Notes: generated from the letters alone by a model not told the origin. Positions 1 to 8,634 are shown, counted from the stretch's first letter. The stretch is DNA of 46,615 nt from an uncultured Verrucomicrobiales bacterium (GCA_937930235.1 CALGLJ010000029.1:1-46615); one strand, 5' to 3'. Program-made: numbers and translations.

Positions 1-845
1 AACGCGCGTGATTCCAGAAAGGCGCGGGCGCGGGCTGCAAGCGCGAAGTTAATGGTGGCCCGTGGTGAAGCGCCAGCTTCCACGAGATTTTTCAAAGAAG
101 AATCACAGCTCTCTGGTTCACGAGTGGCCTGAACGAGATCGACGATGTATCCTCGGACCGCGGGGTCGATGTAAATTTGATCCACGAGTTTGAGGCTGGC
201 AGAGATGGCCTCTGGGCTGGTGATAGGGCGAGTTTCTTCTTTAGGAGCATTTGTGGCCATCCGTTCAAGGATGGCGAGTTCCTCGTCCCGACTGGGGTAG
301 TCAACGGTAACTTTCAGGAGAAAGCGGTCGAGCTGAGCTTCAGGCAGCTGATAGGTTCCTTCCTGATCAATCGGGTTCTGGGTAGCTAGGACGAGAAAGG
401 GGTCGGGAAGAGGGTAGCTCTTATCCCCGATCGTGACCTGACGTTCTTGCATCGCTTCCAGGAGAGCGGCTTGCACTTTGGCGGGGGCGCGGTTGACTTC
501 GTCTGCAAGGACGAGATTGGCAAAGATGGGGCCGAGTTTCGCCTCAAAGGATCTTTGCTCGGGATGGTAAATCATGGTCCCCAGCAAATCAGCGGGAAGG
601 AGATCGGGAGTGAATTGGATACGGGCGAATTGAGCCTGCATGGTGCCAGCGAGGGCTTTCACGGCGAGAGTTTTGGCCAGTCCGGGGACCCCTTCGAGAA
701 GGACGTGCCCATTACTGAGTAAGCCGATGATGAGCTTGTCGACGAGATTATCCTGCCCGACGAGGACGCGGGACATTTCATCACGTAGATTCTGGACCCA
801 CGTGCTGGATTTACTGATTTCTAGTTGGAGGGCTTCTGCTTCCAT
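1..845 (-). CDS. MoxR-family AAA+ ATPase (partial, C-terminus off the left edge)
   Basis: The reverse strand is open from an ATG at 845 to the left edge, giving about 281 residues. The translation begins MEAEALQLEISKSSTWVQN. It carries the MoxR Walker A variant GVPGLAKT, a Walker B region followed by EVNRAPAKVQAALLEAMQE, and the sensor-1 segment ATQNPIDQEGTYQLPEAQLD. These are hallmarks of MoxR/RavA-type AAA+ ATPases, which act as chaperones that activate or insert cofactors into partner proteins, often beside DUF58 and von Willebrand factor A proteins. Any such partners would lie outside this window. The gene is divergent from the HAD gene that starts at 980. The family call is firm; the substrate is unknown. 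Confidence 0.92.
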   Translation of the reverse strand, partial: MEAEALQLEISKSSTWVQNLRDEMSRVLVGQDNLVDKLIIGLLSNGHVLLEGVPGLAKTLAVKALAGTMQAQFARIQFTPDLLPADLLGTMIYHPEQRSFEAKLGPIFANLVLADEVNRAPAKVQAALLEAMQERQVTIGDKSYPLPDPFLVLATQNPIDQEGTYQLPEAQLDRFLLKVTVDYPSRDEELAILERMATNAPKEETRPITSPEAISASLKLVDQIYIDPAVRGYIVDLVQATREPESCDSSLKNLVEAGASPRATINFALAARARAFLESRA

Positions 846-979
846 TTATGAGCGGGAGACTGCCAGAGTTCACCGAGGCTCGACGATAAAAAAAACCGGA
901 TGTGTTTGGAATTGTTCTGAGGTTCGCTCTGAGGTTCGTTTTCCTTGTCCCGTTCCGGATGAGGGGGCAGTCTCTTGGC

Positions 980-1861
980 ATGTCCGTTCCGCAGAACACG
1001 ATCGCGTTGGTCTATGATTATGACCAGACGTTGAGTCCTTCCTATATGCAGGATGACGTGCTCTTTCCAAAGTTCGGGATTAACCCAGAGCAGTTCTGGG
1101 CAAAGTGTAATGCGTTGGTAAAAAATCAATCTTGGGATGGGGAACTCGCGTACATGAAGTGTCTCCTCGATTACCTCGCGATGGATCATGTTTCAAATGC
1201 AGATCTGATGGATCTGGGGAAGGGGATGAGCTATTATCCGGGGGTGGAGGAAGTGTTCCAAGAGATCACGGAGCGCTTCACGGGAGGGGAACACGAGTCG
1301 GCGGGGATCAAAGTGGAGCACTACATTGTGTCCTCGGGACTGAAAGCGCTCCTCGATGGTTGCAGCTTAAAAGATAAGGTAAAAGCGATCTACGGCTGTG
1401 AGTTTGGAGAGGATGAACACGGCCGGATTAGTTTCCCGAAGCGGACCATTTCCCATACCACAAAGACGCAGTACCTTTTCCGCATTAACAAAGGGATGCT
1501 GAATCCTGATGATGATGTGAATGATCATATGCCACCTGAAGCGCGCCCGATTCCTTTCCAAAATATGATCTATGTGGGAGATGGACCTACTGATGTGCCC
1601 TGCTTCACCGTGATGAAAAAAAACGGGGGACATGCCATTGCGGTTTACAATCCCAAGGACATCTCCGGGCGAAGCTTTCGAAAATGCTACCAACTCTGCA
1701 CGCATGCGGATCGGGTCAAGCACATTGCCCCTGCGGATTATCGCAAGGGCAGTCATCTGCGCCTTCTCCTGGAGGAGATGGTGAAAGAGGTGGCGGATCG
1801 AATCTTACGAGAGCGTCTCGAAGAACGTGAGAGTGGTCGTGTGGCTGCTCCAGGATTTTAA
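980..1861 (+). CDS. HAD-family phosphatase-like protein
   Basis: This is a 293-residue cytoplasmic protein. The N-terminus contains the HAD motif I sequence YDYDQTLSP, with Asp nucleophile and Asp acid/base. A Ser-rich motif II segment follows (YIVSSGLKALLDG), and motif III/IV appears as IYVGDGPTDVPCF, where the acidic pair binds Mg2+. This layout is that of the phosphoserine-phosphatase-like subclass. The frame stays open upstream to 902, but those 26 residues are hydrophobic and Arg-rich and look like untranslated leader, so the ATG at 980 is preferred. The gene lies 15 bp upstream of mpl and is probably cotranscribed. The substrate cannot be told from sequence. Confidence 0.85.
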   Translation: MSVPQNTIALVYDYDQTLSPSYMQDDVLFPKFGINPEQFWAKCNALVKNQSWDGELAYMKCLLDYLAMDHVSNADLMDLGKGMSYYPGVEEVFQEITERFTGGEHESAGIKVEHYIVSSGLKALLDGCSLKDKVKAIYGCEFGEDEHGRISFPKRTISHTTKTQYLFRINKGMLNPDDDVNDHMPPEARPIPFQNMIYVGDGPTDVPCFTVMKKNGGHAIAVYNPKDISGRSFRKCYQLCTHADRVKHIAPADYRKGSHLRLLLEEMVKEVADRILRERLEERESGRVAAPGF

Positions 1862-1876
1862 AAAAATATTGATTGA

Positions 1877-3262
1877 ATGAAAGAAGAGCAATTTCACTTT
1901 ATTGGGATCTGTGGCACTGCGATGGGATCTGTGGCGGCAGGAATGGTTGAGCGCGGATACCGGGTGACGGGATCTGATCAGGCGGTGTATCCACCGATGT
2001 CGACTTTTTTAGAAAGCAAGGGAATCACGATCACAGAGGGGTATCGCGCGGAAAACATCCCGGACGATGCCACTACGGTGGTGATCGGGAATGCGATTAG
2101 CCGAGGGAATGCCGAAGCGGAAGCGGTCTTGAATCGGCGCTTGCTCTATCGTTCTCTGCCAGAAGTTTTAAAGGAATACTTTTTACGCGGTCACCGGAAT
2201 TTAGTGGTCAGTGGGACGCATGGGAAGACGACGACAAGCTCTCTCCTCGCATGGTTATTTGAATCTGCGGGGAAAAATCCTAGCTTCATGATCGGGGGGA
2301 TCCCGAGTAATTTTGGACAAGGAGCGCGCTTTACAGATTCAGAATTCGTGATTTTAGAAGGAGACGAATATGATACCGCCTTTTTTGATAAGCGTTCCAA
2401 ATTCCTGCACTATTTGCCTGAGATCGTGGTGATCAATAATATCGAATTTGACCACGCGGACATTTATGACTCGCTCGATGAGATTAAGCTCACATTTGAA
2501 CGACAGCTTAAGGTCGTGCCTGAGAATGGAGTCGCTTACATCAATGGTGATGATGAGAATTGTCTCTCCGTGGCTAAGGATGCACCGTGCCCGATCAAGA
2601 CGGTGGGGATGGGTGAGAGTTGTGCTCTGCAAATTCAGAACGTCATTTATGAACCCGGGGGAAGTCGTTTTGATCTCGATGGGGATTCCTACGAATTACC
2701 GATGGTGGGTGAGTTTAATGTGCGCAATGCGGCGATGGCAGTGATGGCTGGAAAATCTGGCGGATTATCAGTCGGGGAGATCCAAAAAGGGCTTCTCGGA
2801 TTTACGGGCATTGCGCGAAGACAAGAAGAGCGAGGGAGCGTCAATGGAATCGCGGTGGTGGATGACTTTGCTCATCACCCGACGGCGATTAAATTGGCGA
2901 TTCAGGCCCTGCGCCAGCGCTATGAAGGACGCCGCTTGTGGGTCATCTTTGAGCCTCGTTCGAATACGACGCGGCGTAATATTTTTCAAGATGACCTCGC
3001 AGCGGCATTGAGTTTGGCTGATCTGGTGGTCCTCCCGAAGGTGCCTGATCCAGAGAAGGTGGCTGAGGAAGAGCGCTTAAATCCTGAAAAACTTGTTGCG
3101 GATATTCGTAAAAACGGGAAAGAGGCGTGGTATCTCGGTGAGGTGGAGGAAATCGTGTCACATACTGTCGCTCAGTCACAAACGGGCGACGTTCTTGCTG
3201 TGTTGAGCAATGGGGGATTCGATGATATTCATCCTAGGCTTCTCGCAGCTTTGGAAAAATAA
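1877..3262 (+). CDS. mpl: UDP-N-acetylmuramate:L-alanyl-gamma-D-glutamyl-meso-diaminopimelate ligase
   Basis: This is a 461-residue Mur ligase. It opens with a Rossmann-like MurC/Mpl N-domain (FIGICGTAMGSVAAGMVERG). The ATP-binding P-loop reads SGTHGKTTTSS (near residue 113), followed by the central-domain sequence EGDEYDTAFFDKRSKF, which is characteristic of Mpl rather than MurC. The late VVDDFAHHPTAI and FEPRSNTTRR motifs also match. Mpl reattaches recycled murein tripeptide to UDP-MurNAc in the cytoplasm, saving de novo synthesis. Length and motif order fit a full-length enzyme. MurC is the alternative, but the DEYD/FFDKRSKF block favours Mpl. Confidence 0.92.
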   Translation: MKEEQFHFIGICGTAMGSVAAGMVERGYRVTGSDQAVYPPMSTFLESKGITITEGYRAENIPDDATTVVIGNAISRGNAEAEAVLNRRLLYRSLPEVLKEYFLRGHRNLVVSGTHGKTTTSSLLAWLFESAGKNPSFMIGGIPSNFGQGARFTDSEFVILEGDEYDTAFFDKRSKFLHYLPEIVVINNIEFDHADIYDSLDEIKLTFERQLKVVPENGVAYINGDDENCLSVAKDAPCPIKTVGMGESCALQIQNVIYEPGGSRFDLDGDSYELPMVGEFNVRNAAMAVMAGKSGGLSVGEIQKGLLGFTGIARRQEERGSVNGIAVVDDFAHHPTAIKLAIQALRQRYEGRRLWVIFEPRSNTTRRNIFQDDLAAALSLADLVVLPKVPDPEKVAEEERLNPEKLVADIRKNGKEAWYLGEVEEIVSHTVAQSQTGDVLAVLSNGGFDDIHPRLLAALEK

Positions 3263-3298
3263 TGAGCAATTGGCCTCCTAGGGTGTCTATGCTATAGC

Positions 3299-4093
3299 GT
3301 GGACAGAGTGATTGGCGAAAAGGACGAATTAAAGGTTCGTAAAAAAATTAAATTTAGAACTCAGGCTACCCAGTCACGAGTGAAATTGCAGTCTCCGGGG
3401 GTGAATTTCCCCACGATTGGAGCCCTGTCGATTTTGGCTGTGTACGGCTTTGTGGTCATGGCCGGGGGGGTGCATGCGAATATGAGCTGGTACACTGATT
3501 TCGGGGTGTCTTGGCAGATTTTAAGCGAAGGGAAATTCTGGGGTCTCGCGACTCATAGTATGCTCCATGGGAATTGGGTGCATGCGGTCTTGAATGCTTT
3601 GCTCTTCTATTATGCCAGTTCTCGGGTCGGGCATATTTTACAAATGCGCAAAGTCATGATTCTTTTTCTGATTTCCGCTGCGCTTGCAGCTCTGGTGCAC
3701 TCGGTGGTCCAGGGGTTATTTCCAGGGTTTTCTCAGCTCCCTTTGGTGGGGGCCTCCGGTGGGGTGATGGGATTACTCTTAGCGCAAACCGAGCTGTTTC
3801 CTGATTCCCGCATGATTCTGTTCCGAGTCTCCGGGCGGAATATGGGTCGGGGAGTGTTGGTTTCGAGCTTTCTCCTCTTTTTATTGAATCCGGGACTCGG
3901 ACTGCCGACCTTGTCCACCTTGGGCTCCTTTATTGATCAGTTGTTTCCCGGAGGGATTTTTTCCATTGGCCACTTGTATCACTTCATCGGGGGATTGGCT
4001 GGAGTGCTGCTCGTCGGGCGCATGCTCCCCCCCATTATGACCCTTGAGCAGCTTCAGTTAGAGCGAGCCCAGCGCGAAGGGGAAACAGCTTAA
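3299..4093 (+). CDS. Rhomboid-family intramembrane serine protease
   Basis: This is a 264-residue multi-pass membrane protein. Residues 1-37 are basic and cytoplasmic, followed by about six hydrophobic segments. The catalytic Ser sits in VGASGGVMGLL, preceded by HSMLHGNWVHAVLNALLFYY, which corresponds to the HxxxN region of rhomboids. The catalytic His is in IGHLYHFIGGLAGVLL. Rhomboids cut transmembrane substrates within the bilayer. The start is a GTG at 3299, 36 bp after mpl. A later start is possible because the first 30 residues are poorly conserved in type. The substrate is unknown. Confidence 0.9.
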   Translation: MDRVIGEKDELKVRKKIKFRTQATQSRVKLQSPGVNFPTIGALSILAVYGFVVMAGGVHANMSWYTDFGVSWQILSEGKFWGLATHSMLHGNWVHAVLNALLFYYASSRVGHILQMRKVMILFLISAALAALVHSVVQGLFPGFSQLPLVGASGGVMGLLLAQTELFPDSRMILFRVSGRNMGRGVLVSSFLLFLLNPGLGLPTLSTLGSFIDQLFPGGIFSIGHLYHFIGGLAGVLLVGRMLPPIMTLEQLQLERAQREGETA

Positions 4094-4099
4094 AAAAGA

Positions 4100-4807
4100 T
4101 TACCGCTTCTTGGCATTCTTTTGTCTGAGTTCCGCTTGATAACGTTGCGCGACTCTGCCGACATTTCGGTATGAAGGAGTGGTTTGGCGGAAATTCTTTC
4201 GTGATGATTTCTCCGAACGCTCTTCGTTTTTGACTACGGTGCGGCTTCGATCCTCTTTACGCTCCTTTTCGCGGCGGCGCTCGTGCTTTTGATCTCTCTG
4301 ATGATGGCGATCTCTCCGAACTGGTTTCGGTTTGGCATTCGCCGGATGGTTGTAGCGCCGGCTGTAGAGGCGACGATCATTTTTTCGGTGATCTTTAATT
4401 TTTTCACGTTCTTTTCGCTCTCGATCGTAGAGTTCTTTTTTGCGCTCCTTGCGATCTCTTCGGTCAGAACGTTCTTTCCGGTCTCTGCGGTCCTGACGCG
4501 CTCTCCAGTCACGTCTATCTTCATAACGAGATGAATGGGCTGGATAATCAGGACGACGGGAGTAAGAGCTTCGTTGATGGGATTGGCAACGACATGAAGA
4601 ATAACCACAGGTCGTGCAGCGACTCGCTTGACGATAGTAAGGCTGGTAACCGTAGGATCTGTATGAGCGATATGAGCTACCAGAGTGGGCGTAGCCAGTG
4701 CTTCGATAGTCATGACTCCCAGAGTCAGCTCGGTAAGTGTCGAAATCTGTGCATGAGGCAAGAATCAGCGCGAGCGAACAGGTGAGAATGAGAGATAAGT
4801 TCTTCAT
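4100..4807 (-). CDS. Predicted Arg/Lys-rich lipoprotein
   Basis: The predicted protein has 235 residues from the ATG at 4807; the frame is open to 4837. The N-terminus MKNLSLILTCSLALILASC is a type II signal peptide with an LASC lipobox, so it should be lipid-anchored. After a Tyr/Ser-rich stretch there is a Cys cluster (CTTCGYSSCRC, residues 64-74). A long, highly charged segment follows, with many RRDRKERK-like runs and almost no hydrophobic residues, so most of the mature protein is probably disordered or extended. I recognise no catalytic domain. It stands alone, convergent with the rhomboid gene (7 bp gap) and divergent from galE. Binding of anionic surface polymers or nucleic acid is possible but is only inference. 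Confidence 0.7.
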   Translation of the reverse strand: MKNLSLILTCSLALILASCTDFDTYRADSGSHDYRSTGYAHSGSSYRSYRSYGYQPYYRQASRCTTCGYSSCRCQSHQRSSYSRRPDYPAHSSRYEDRRDWRARQDRRDRKERSDRRDRKERKKELYDRERKEREKIKDHRKNDRRLYSRRYNHPANAKPKPVRRDRHHQRDQKHERRREKERKEDRSRTVVKNEERSEKSSRKNFRQTTPSYRNVGRVAQRYQAELRQKNAKKR

Positions 4808-4919
4808 TTTGAGATCCATATTCATCTTATTAAACAATTTTCAAAGGAAGAATATTCATTTCCGTGAGAAAGCCATCTGCCATTGACGCTCTTCGACTCC
4901 CCTGATTCACTGGTTCTAT

Positions 4920-5927
4920 ATGTCACAGGAGACGATTTTAGTAGCTGGAGGAGCGGGGTATATTGGGTCTCACACCGTGAGATTATTGCACGCAGAAGGA
5001 TACAAGGTCGTGATTCTCGATAATCTCGTTTATGGACACCGAGAGGCCGTGGTGGATGATGGCGTGGAGCTGGTGATTGGGGCCGTGGGGGATCGGGAGC
5101 TGTTACAAGACCTCTTTAAAAAACACCAATTTGCTGCCGTGATTCACTTTGCCGCTTACGCATATGTCGGTGAATCGGTTAATGATCCTCTAAAATACTA
5201 TCGTAATAATACCGCAGAGCCTTTGGTTTTGCTGGAAGTCATGCAGGAATTTGGCTGCAAATCATTCGTCTTCTCTTCCACTTGTGCGACTTACGGCGAG
5301 CCTCAAAAACTCCCTTTAACAGAAGATCATCCGCAAAATCCCGTCAGTCCTTATGGTAAAAGTAAGCTGATGGTGGAGTGGATCCTAGAGGACTGTGATA
5401 CGGCATGGGGCCTGAAGAGTGCGTCCCTACGCTACTTCAATGCCAGTGGCTGTTCTTTGGACGGGAGCATTGGCGAAGATCATGACCCGGAAACGCATTT
5501 GATCCCTCTCGTCTTGATGGCGATCCGAGGGGAGGTTCCTGAATTGACCGTCTTTGGCACGGACTATCCTACCGAAGACGGGACGTGCATCAGGGACTAC
5601 ATCCATGTGGAGGATCTCGCCTCTGCGCATGTGGCTGCTCTCCGTCATCTGACAAAAGGAGGGGAGACTTTGAAATGTAATCTGGGCACCGGAGTTGGAA
5701 TCTCGGTAAAAGAGATCATTGAATGCGCGGAAGAGGTCACGGGGAAAAAGGTCCCGCTTGTCTACGGAGAGCGACGCCCTGGTGACCCTGCGCAATTGGT
5801 TGCGGAGCCCTCGCAGGCTCGCGAGATCTTGGGGTGGGAGGCACAGCATAAAGATGTTCGCTCCATGATCGAGACCGCCTGGAACTGGATGAATGGCCCG
5901 CGTCAGGGGCATTATTCAAAAAAATAA
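4920..5927 (+). CDS. galE: UDP-glucose 4-epimerase
   Basis: This is a 335-residue extended short-chain dehydrogenase. The NAD-binding motif is GGAGYIGSHTVRLL at the N-terminus. The Ser/Thr of the active site is in SSTCATYGEP and the Tyr-x3-Lys pair in SPYGKSKLMVE. The GalE signatures RYFNASG and GTDYPTEDGTCIRDYIHVEDL are present. It interconverts UDP-glucose and UDP-galactose in the cytoplasm and so supplies surface polysaccharide synthesis. It has no same-strand neighbour close upstream and is divergent from the lipoprotein gene. Length and motifs are complete. Confidence 0.95.
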   Translation: MSQETILVAGGAGYIGSHTVRLLHAEGYKVVILDNLVYGHREAVVDDGVELVIGAVGDRELLQDLFKKHQFAAVIHFAAYAYVGESVNDPLKYYRNNTAEPLVLLEVMQEFGCKSFVFSSTCATYGEPQKLPLTEDHPQNPVSPYGKSKLMVEWILEDCDTAWGLKSASLRYFNASGCSLDGSIGEDHDPETHLIPLVLMAIRGEVPELTVFGTDYPTEDGTCIRDYIHVEDLASAHVAALRHLTKGGETLKCNLGTGVGISVKEIIECAEEVTGKKVPLVYGERRPGDPAQLVAEPSQAREILGWEAQHKDVRSMIETAWNWMNGPRQGHYSKK

Positions 5928-5993
5928 GTGATTTTCTTTGAGATTACACTGTATTTACATTTTTCACTTGATCTGTGACTCAAATTACACGAT

Positions 5994-6680
5994 ATGTCTA
6001 TCAACATGGTTCACGAATATTCACAAAAAAGCCTATTTCGAAAGGGCTTTAGCTTAGTTGAGCTGCTTGCGGTCATGGCCGTGATTGCGATCCTTCTTTC
6101 CCTTGCTTCTGTCGGGGTGAGTCGCATTGGGAAATCTCAAGGGCTGACTTCGGGGCTTTCAATCACGGAAGCGTTTTTCTCTCAAGCTCGCGCCTTGGCA
6201 GTCGGTCAGGGCACTTTCACCCGCGTCGTCATTCATTCTAAACTGGATGACCAAAATGAGCTCGACCGCAGAAGATATCGTAAAATGATGATGATCATGC
6301 AGCGGGAAGTCGATGAAGACACCGGCGAACTCGGGCAAGAGTGGGTGAGTGCAGGGCAGCCGATTTTTCTGCCGGATCAAGTCTACTACAGCCCCGAGCT
6401 GAGTAGTGATGATGTGCAAGATCGAGGCATCATCGAAGAAGGAATTCACCGCATGGGTCCAAATCCTGAAGACCAAGTGAATTCCTATTTCTATGAATTT
6501 AATCCGCAAGGAGTCTGCACGACTCCGGGTTCCTCTTTTATCTTAGAAACTGGTTCAAGGCCTCCGAATTCGGAACGCCCCGTAAGTGGCCCCCGCCGCA
6601 AGTTTGGAGGATTTATGATTGCTCGTAATGGCCGCACCTTACTGATCCGTGACACCTCGAAATTAGACGATACTCAATAA
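5994..6680 (+). CDS. Pseudopilin-like protein, Verru_Chthon cassette D-type
   Basis: The protein has 228 residues with a class III (type IV prepilin) leader: a short basic N-terminus, then KGFSLVELLAVMAVIAILL. Cleavage by the prepilin peptidase would follow the Gly, and Glu5 of the mature protein is present. The rest is a soluble pseudopilin-like head. It is first of three adjacent prepilin-type genes (3 and 12 bp gaps). That arrangement matches the Verru_Chthon protein cassettes described from verrucomicrobial genomes; assignment to type D is from position, size and hydrophobic stretch, without a database search. A second in-frame ATG at 6006 could be the start. Confidence 0.75.
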   Translation: MSINMVHEYSQKSLFRKGFSLVELLAVMAVIAILLSLASVGVSRIGKSQGLTSGLSITEAFFSQARALAVGQGTFTRVVIHSKLDDQNELDRRRYRKMMMIMQREVDEDTGELGQEWVSAGQPIFLPDQVYYSPELSSDDVQDRGIIEEGIHRMGPNPEDQVNSYFYEFNPQGVCTTPGSSFILETGSRPPNSERPVSGPRRKFGGFMIARNGRTLLIRDTSKLDDTQ

Positions 6681-6683
6681 GCC

Positions 6684-7427
6684 ATGACCTACAAAAAACA
6701 CATTCACTCGAAAGGATTCACCTTAGCTGAATCCGTTATTGCCCTCGGGATTTTGGTCGTTCTCATTACGGGATTCCTCGCGGTCTTTGGACCCGCAACT
6801 GATGCGATCCGCAGAACCCTGTCGGGTGAAGAGGCGAGCCGCTTACAGGATACCCTGCAGAATGAGCTGACGACATTGCGGGGAGAGCGGGAAAGAAATA
6901 TCTATGATGAGGATTCTTTTAGAAAAACCTTCGATTGGATTTCTCGTTCTAATTCGCCTGGAGGCAGTATTTTGCTCTATAACTATCGTGCAAATCCCGG
7001 CAGCACACGAGATGATGGCACCTTAGAGCGGTACGATGGGAACACCGGAGTTGCTGGACAGGATTTCATTGTTCAGCCCATGGCTCGCAGATTAGATGAT
7101 GATCTTTTACAGGTAGATCTTGAGTCTGTTGAGGGGCGTGTATTTTTCGTAAAACTCGCGCAACTCGTGAATACTGATGGGGCTTGGAGAACAACGGTCG
7201 ATCCTCGGGAAACGGGGGCGGAAAGTGAGCTTTCCAAGATTGTTGATCCCTACGATGATGGAGAGAGAGACTTCAGCACATCTCCTTCCGAGTTTCCAGA
7301 AGCAGTGGTCGTGGTGGAAGCCTCCTTCTTCTCCTTGCCGACGAATACCTTCCAATACATCAGCACCTTTGATCCTACCAATTTCACCCGCCCCGTCTTC
7401 ACTCGGAATCTCGGGATCCTTCGCTAG
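6684..7427 (+). CDS. Pseudopilin-like protein, Verru_Chthon cassette B-type
   Basis: The predicted protein has 247 residues. The prepilin leader is KGFTLAESVIALGILVVL, with Glu5 kept, followed by a hydrophobic helix and an amphipathic stretch (about residues 45-65) that suggests assembly into a pseudopilus. The C-terminal head is acidic and unassigned. The start codon lies 3 bp after the preceding pseudopilin gene and the stop 12 bp before the next, so the three are very probably one operon. Their joint role may be a secretion or surface fibre assembly, but no ATPase or secretin gene lies in this window. Confidence 0.75.
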   Translation: MTYKKHIHSKGFTLAESVIALGILVVLITGFLAVFGPATDAIRRTLSGEEASRLQDTLQNELTTLRGERERNIYDEDSFRKTFDWISRSNSPGGSILLYNYRANPGSTRDDGTLERYDGNTGVAGQDFIVQPMARRLDDDLLQVDLESVEGRVFFVKLAQLVNTDGAWRTTVDPRETGAESELSKIVDPYDDGERDFSTSPSEFPEAVVVVEASFFSLPTNTFQYISTFDPTNFTRPVFTRNLGILR

Positions 7428-7439
7428 CACTCCTCATTC

Positions 7440-8372
7440 ATGAAATCTCAAACACAATCCCGGAAAACTTCCAAAGGCTTCACTCTTGCAGAGCTTCTAG
7501 TCGCCATGGCGATCACGGTGGTCCTAGTGACAATTACCGTCTCTCTCACGGCAACGGCATTGGACACCTGGCGTGGCGCCCGCAATGAAGTGAGGGCCTC
7601 TCGCCAAGCGAAAGCGTTGCTTGATAGCCTTAGCCGCGATTTAGAGTCCCTCGTCGTCCGACAGGGTGGCAACAACGCAGAATGGTTGCGCGTGATCTCT
7701 GAACAGGATGACATCGGCCCGGAAGGAGAGCCTGCGGCAAATGCCACACGCCTCGTTTTTTTCACCTCGGCCCCAGATCGCTATAATGGCAATGTTGGAG
7801 ACTCAAATGATGATAAAGGAGGAGATGTTTCTCTTGTAGGCTATCAACTTGAGTATGGTGATCCGATTTTTGGAGAAACAGAAAATGTCAATGCCTCCAC
7901 CTTCGTGCTCTATCGCGATCTCGTGGATCCAGATGTTACCTTCCAGCGTTACCTCGGCGCGGAGGATCTGGATGAAGCCTATCGCCGCGATAGCGGAGGG
8001 GGGGGAGCCAGAGGAACGGCGGAAGACTATCTCTGTGAAAATATCTATGAAATGACCATCACGTTTGTGATTGAATACCTCGAAAATGATGAGCTTACCA
8101 CTGTCAGACTCCCCGTGATGTCGACCTCCTTAGCTGGAAGCTCGCTACGTGATTTTGCAATCACTGGAACTGGAATCAAAACGAATTCCTCCTCAAATTC
8201 TCCTTTCGCTTCCGGACGCATCATCTCGGTTGACCTGAGTGCGACCGTTCTTTCTGATACTGGACTCCGCACTCTTAAAAATACCACATTTCCAACTGCG
8301 GAGCGCAAATCACGTTTTCTCGCGCAAAATTCTTACCAATATACAAAATCAGTGAGGATTCCTCAGCCATAA
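7440..8372 (+). CDS. Pseudopilin-like protein, Verru_Chthon cassette C-type
   Basis: The 310-residue protein has the prepilin leader KGFTLAELLVAMAITVVLV, with Glu5 present, followed by a long helix (DTWRGARNEVRASRQAKALL) and a large mixed head. The largest of the trio, it resembles a GspJ-like minor pseudopilin in organisation, which fits the C-type Verru_Chthon protein. It is the last gene of the trio; an intrinsic terminator follows at 8400-8430. The very large A-type partner seen in complete cassettes is not adjacent. Confidence 0.75.
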   Translation: MKSQTQSRKTSKGFTLAELLVAMAITVVLVTITVSLTATALDTWRGARNEVRASRQAKALLDSLSRDLESLVVRQGGNNAEWLRVISEQDDIGPEGEPAANATRLVFFTSAPDRYNGNVGDSNDDKGGDVSLVGYQLEYGDPIFGETENVNASTFVLYRDLVDPDVTFQRYLGAEDLDEAYRRDSGGGGARGTAEDYLCENIYEMTITFVIEYLENDELTTVRLPVMSTSLAGSSLRDFAITGTGIKTNSSSNSPFASGRIISVDLSATVLSDTGLRTLKNTTFPTAERKSRFLAQNSYQYTKSVRIPQP

Positions 8373-8399
8373 TTTTTGCAGTTTCTGCATTTCAAATTG

Positions 8400-8430
8400 A
8401 GCGGAGCATCCATGATGTTCCGCTTTTTTT
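8400..8430 (+). terminator. Intrinsic terminator after the pseudopilin operon
   Basis: The arms agcggagcat and atgttccgct form a ten-pair stem with one G-U pair, closed by a short loop and followed by seven T. It lies 28 bp after the stop codon of the third pseudopilin gene. Confidence 0.85.
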
Positions 8431-8481
8431 ATGACGAGATGAAAAAATACGATGCAAAAGCGTGAATTTTTCGAAAACATC

Positions 8482-8510
8482 TTGCCAATACTCTTTCCTT
8501 CACGTAACTC
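8482..8510 (+). promoter_or_regulatory. Candidate sigma-70-type promoter for tRNA-Leu
   Basis: A TTGCCA box (8482-8487), a 17 bp spacer and a TAACTC box (8505-8510) end 22 bp upstream of the tRNA. The same TTGCCA element precedes the tRNA-Thr gene. The -10 match is imperfect, so this is a suggestion. Confidence 0.4.
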
Positions 8511-8531
8511 CTCGCCGTCCAACGGATCTAA

Positions 8532-8619
8532 GCGCGGGTGGCGGAATTGGTAGACGCGCCAGACTAAGGATCTGGTGTCCATTGCGGACGTGGGGGTTCG
8601 ACTCCCCCCTCGCGCACCA
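8532..8619 (+). tRNA. tRNA-Leu, anticodon AAG, CCA encoded
   Basis: The gene folds as a class II tRNA of 88 nt. The acceptor stem pairs GCGCGGG with CTCGCGC, the discriminator is A and CCA is encoded. The anticodon stem CCAGA/TCTGG encloses the loop CTAAGGA, which reads anticodon AAG (codon CUU). A long variable arm (tgtcc/ggacg) and a GC-rich T stem complete the leucine-type fold. An A at position 34 is rare in bacterial leucine tRNAs, where GAG usually serves these codons. It would need deamination to inosine by TadA to read CUC as well. Confidence 0.93.
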
Positions 8620-8634
8620 TCTGTCGGACTTAAG

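Noticed and set aside
902-979. N-terminal extension of the HAD protein from 902
   Set aside because: The 26 residues are hydrophobic and Arg-rich without a family match, while the ATG at 980 begins directly before the DYDQT motif. The twofold ctgaggttcg repeat here looks like chance.
4234-4761. 175-codon second reverse ORF within the lipoprotein gene
   Set aside because: It overlaps another frame that has a clear signal peptide and lipobox, so the second frame is not credible.
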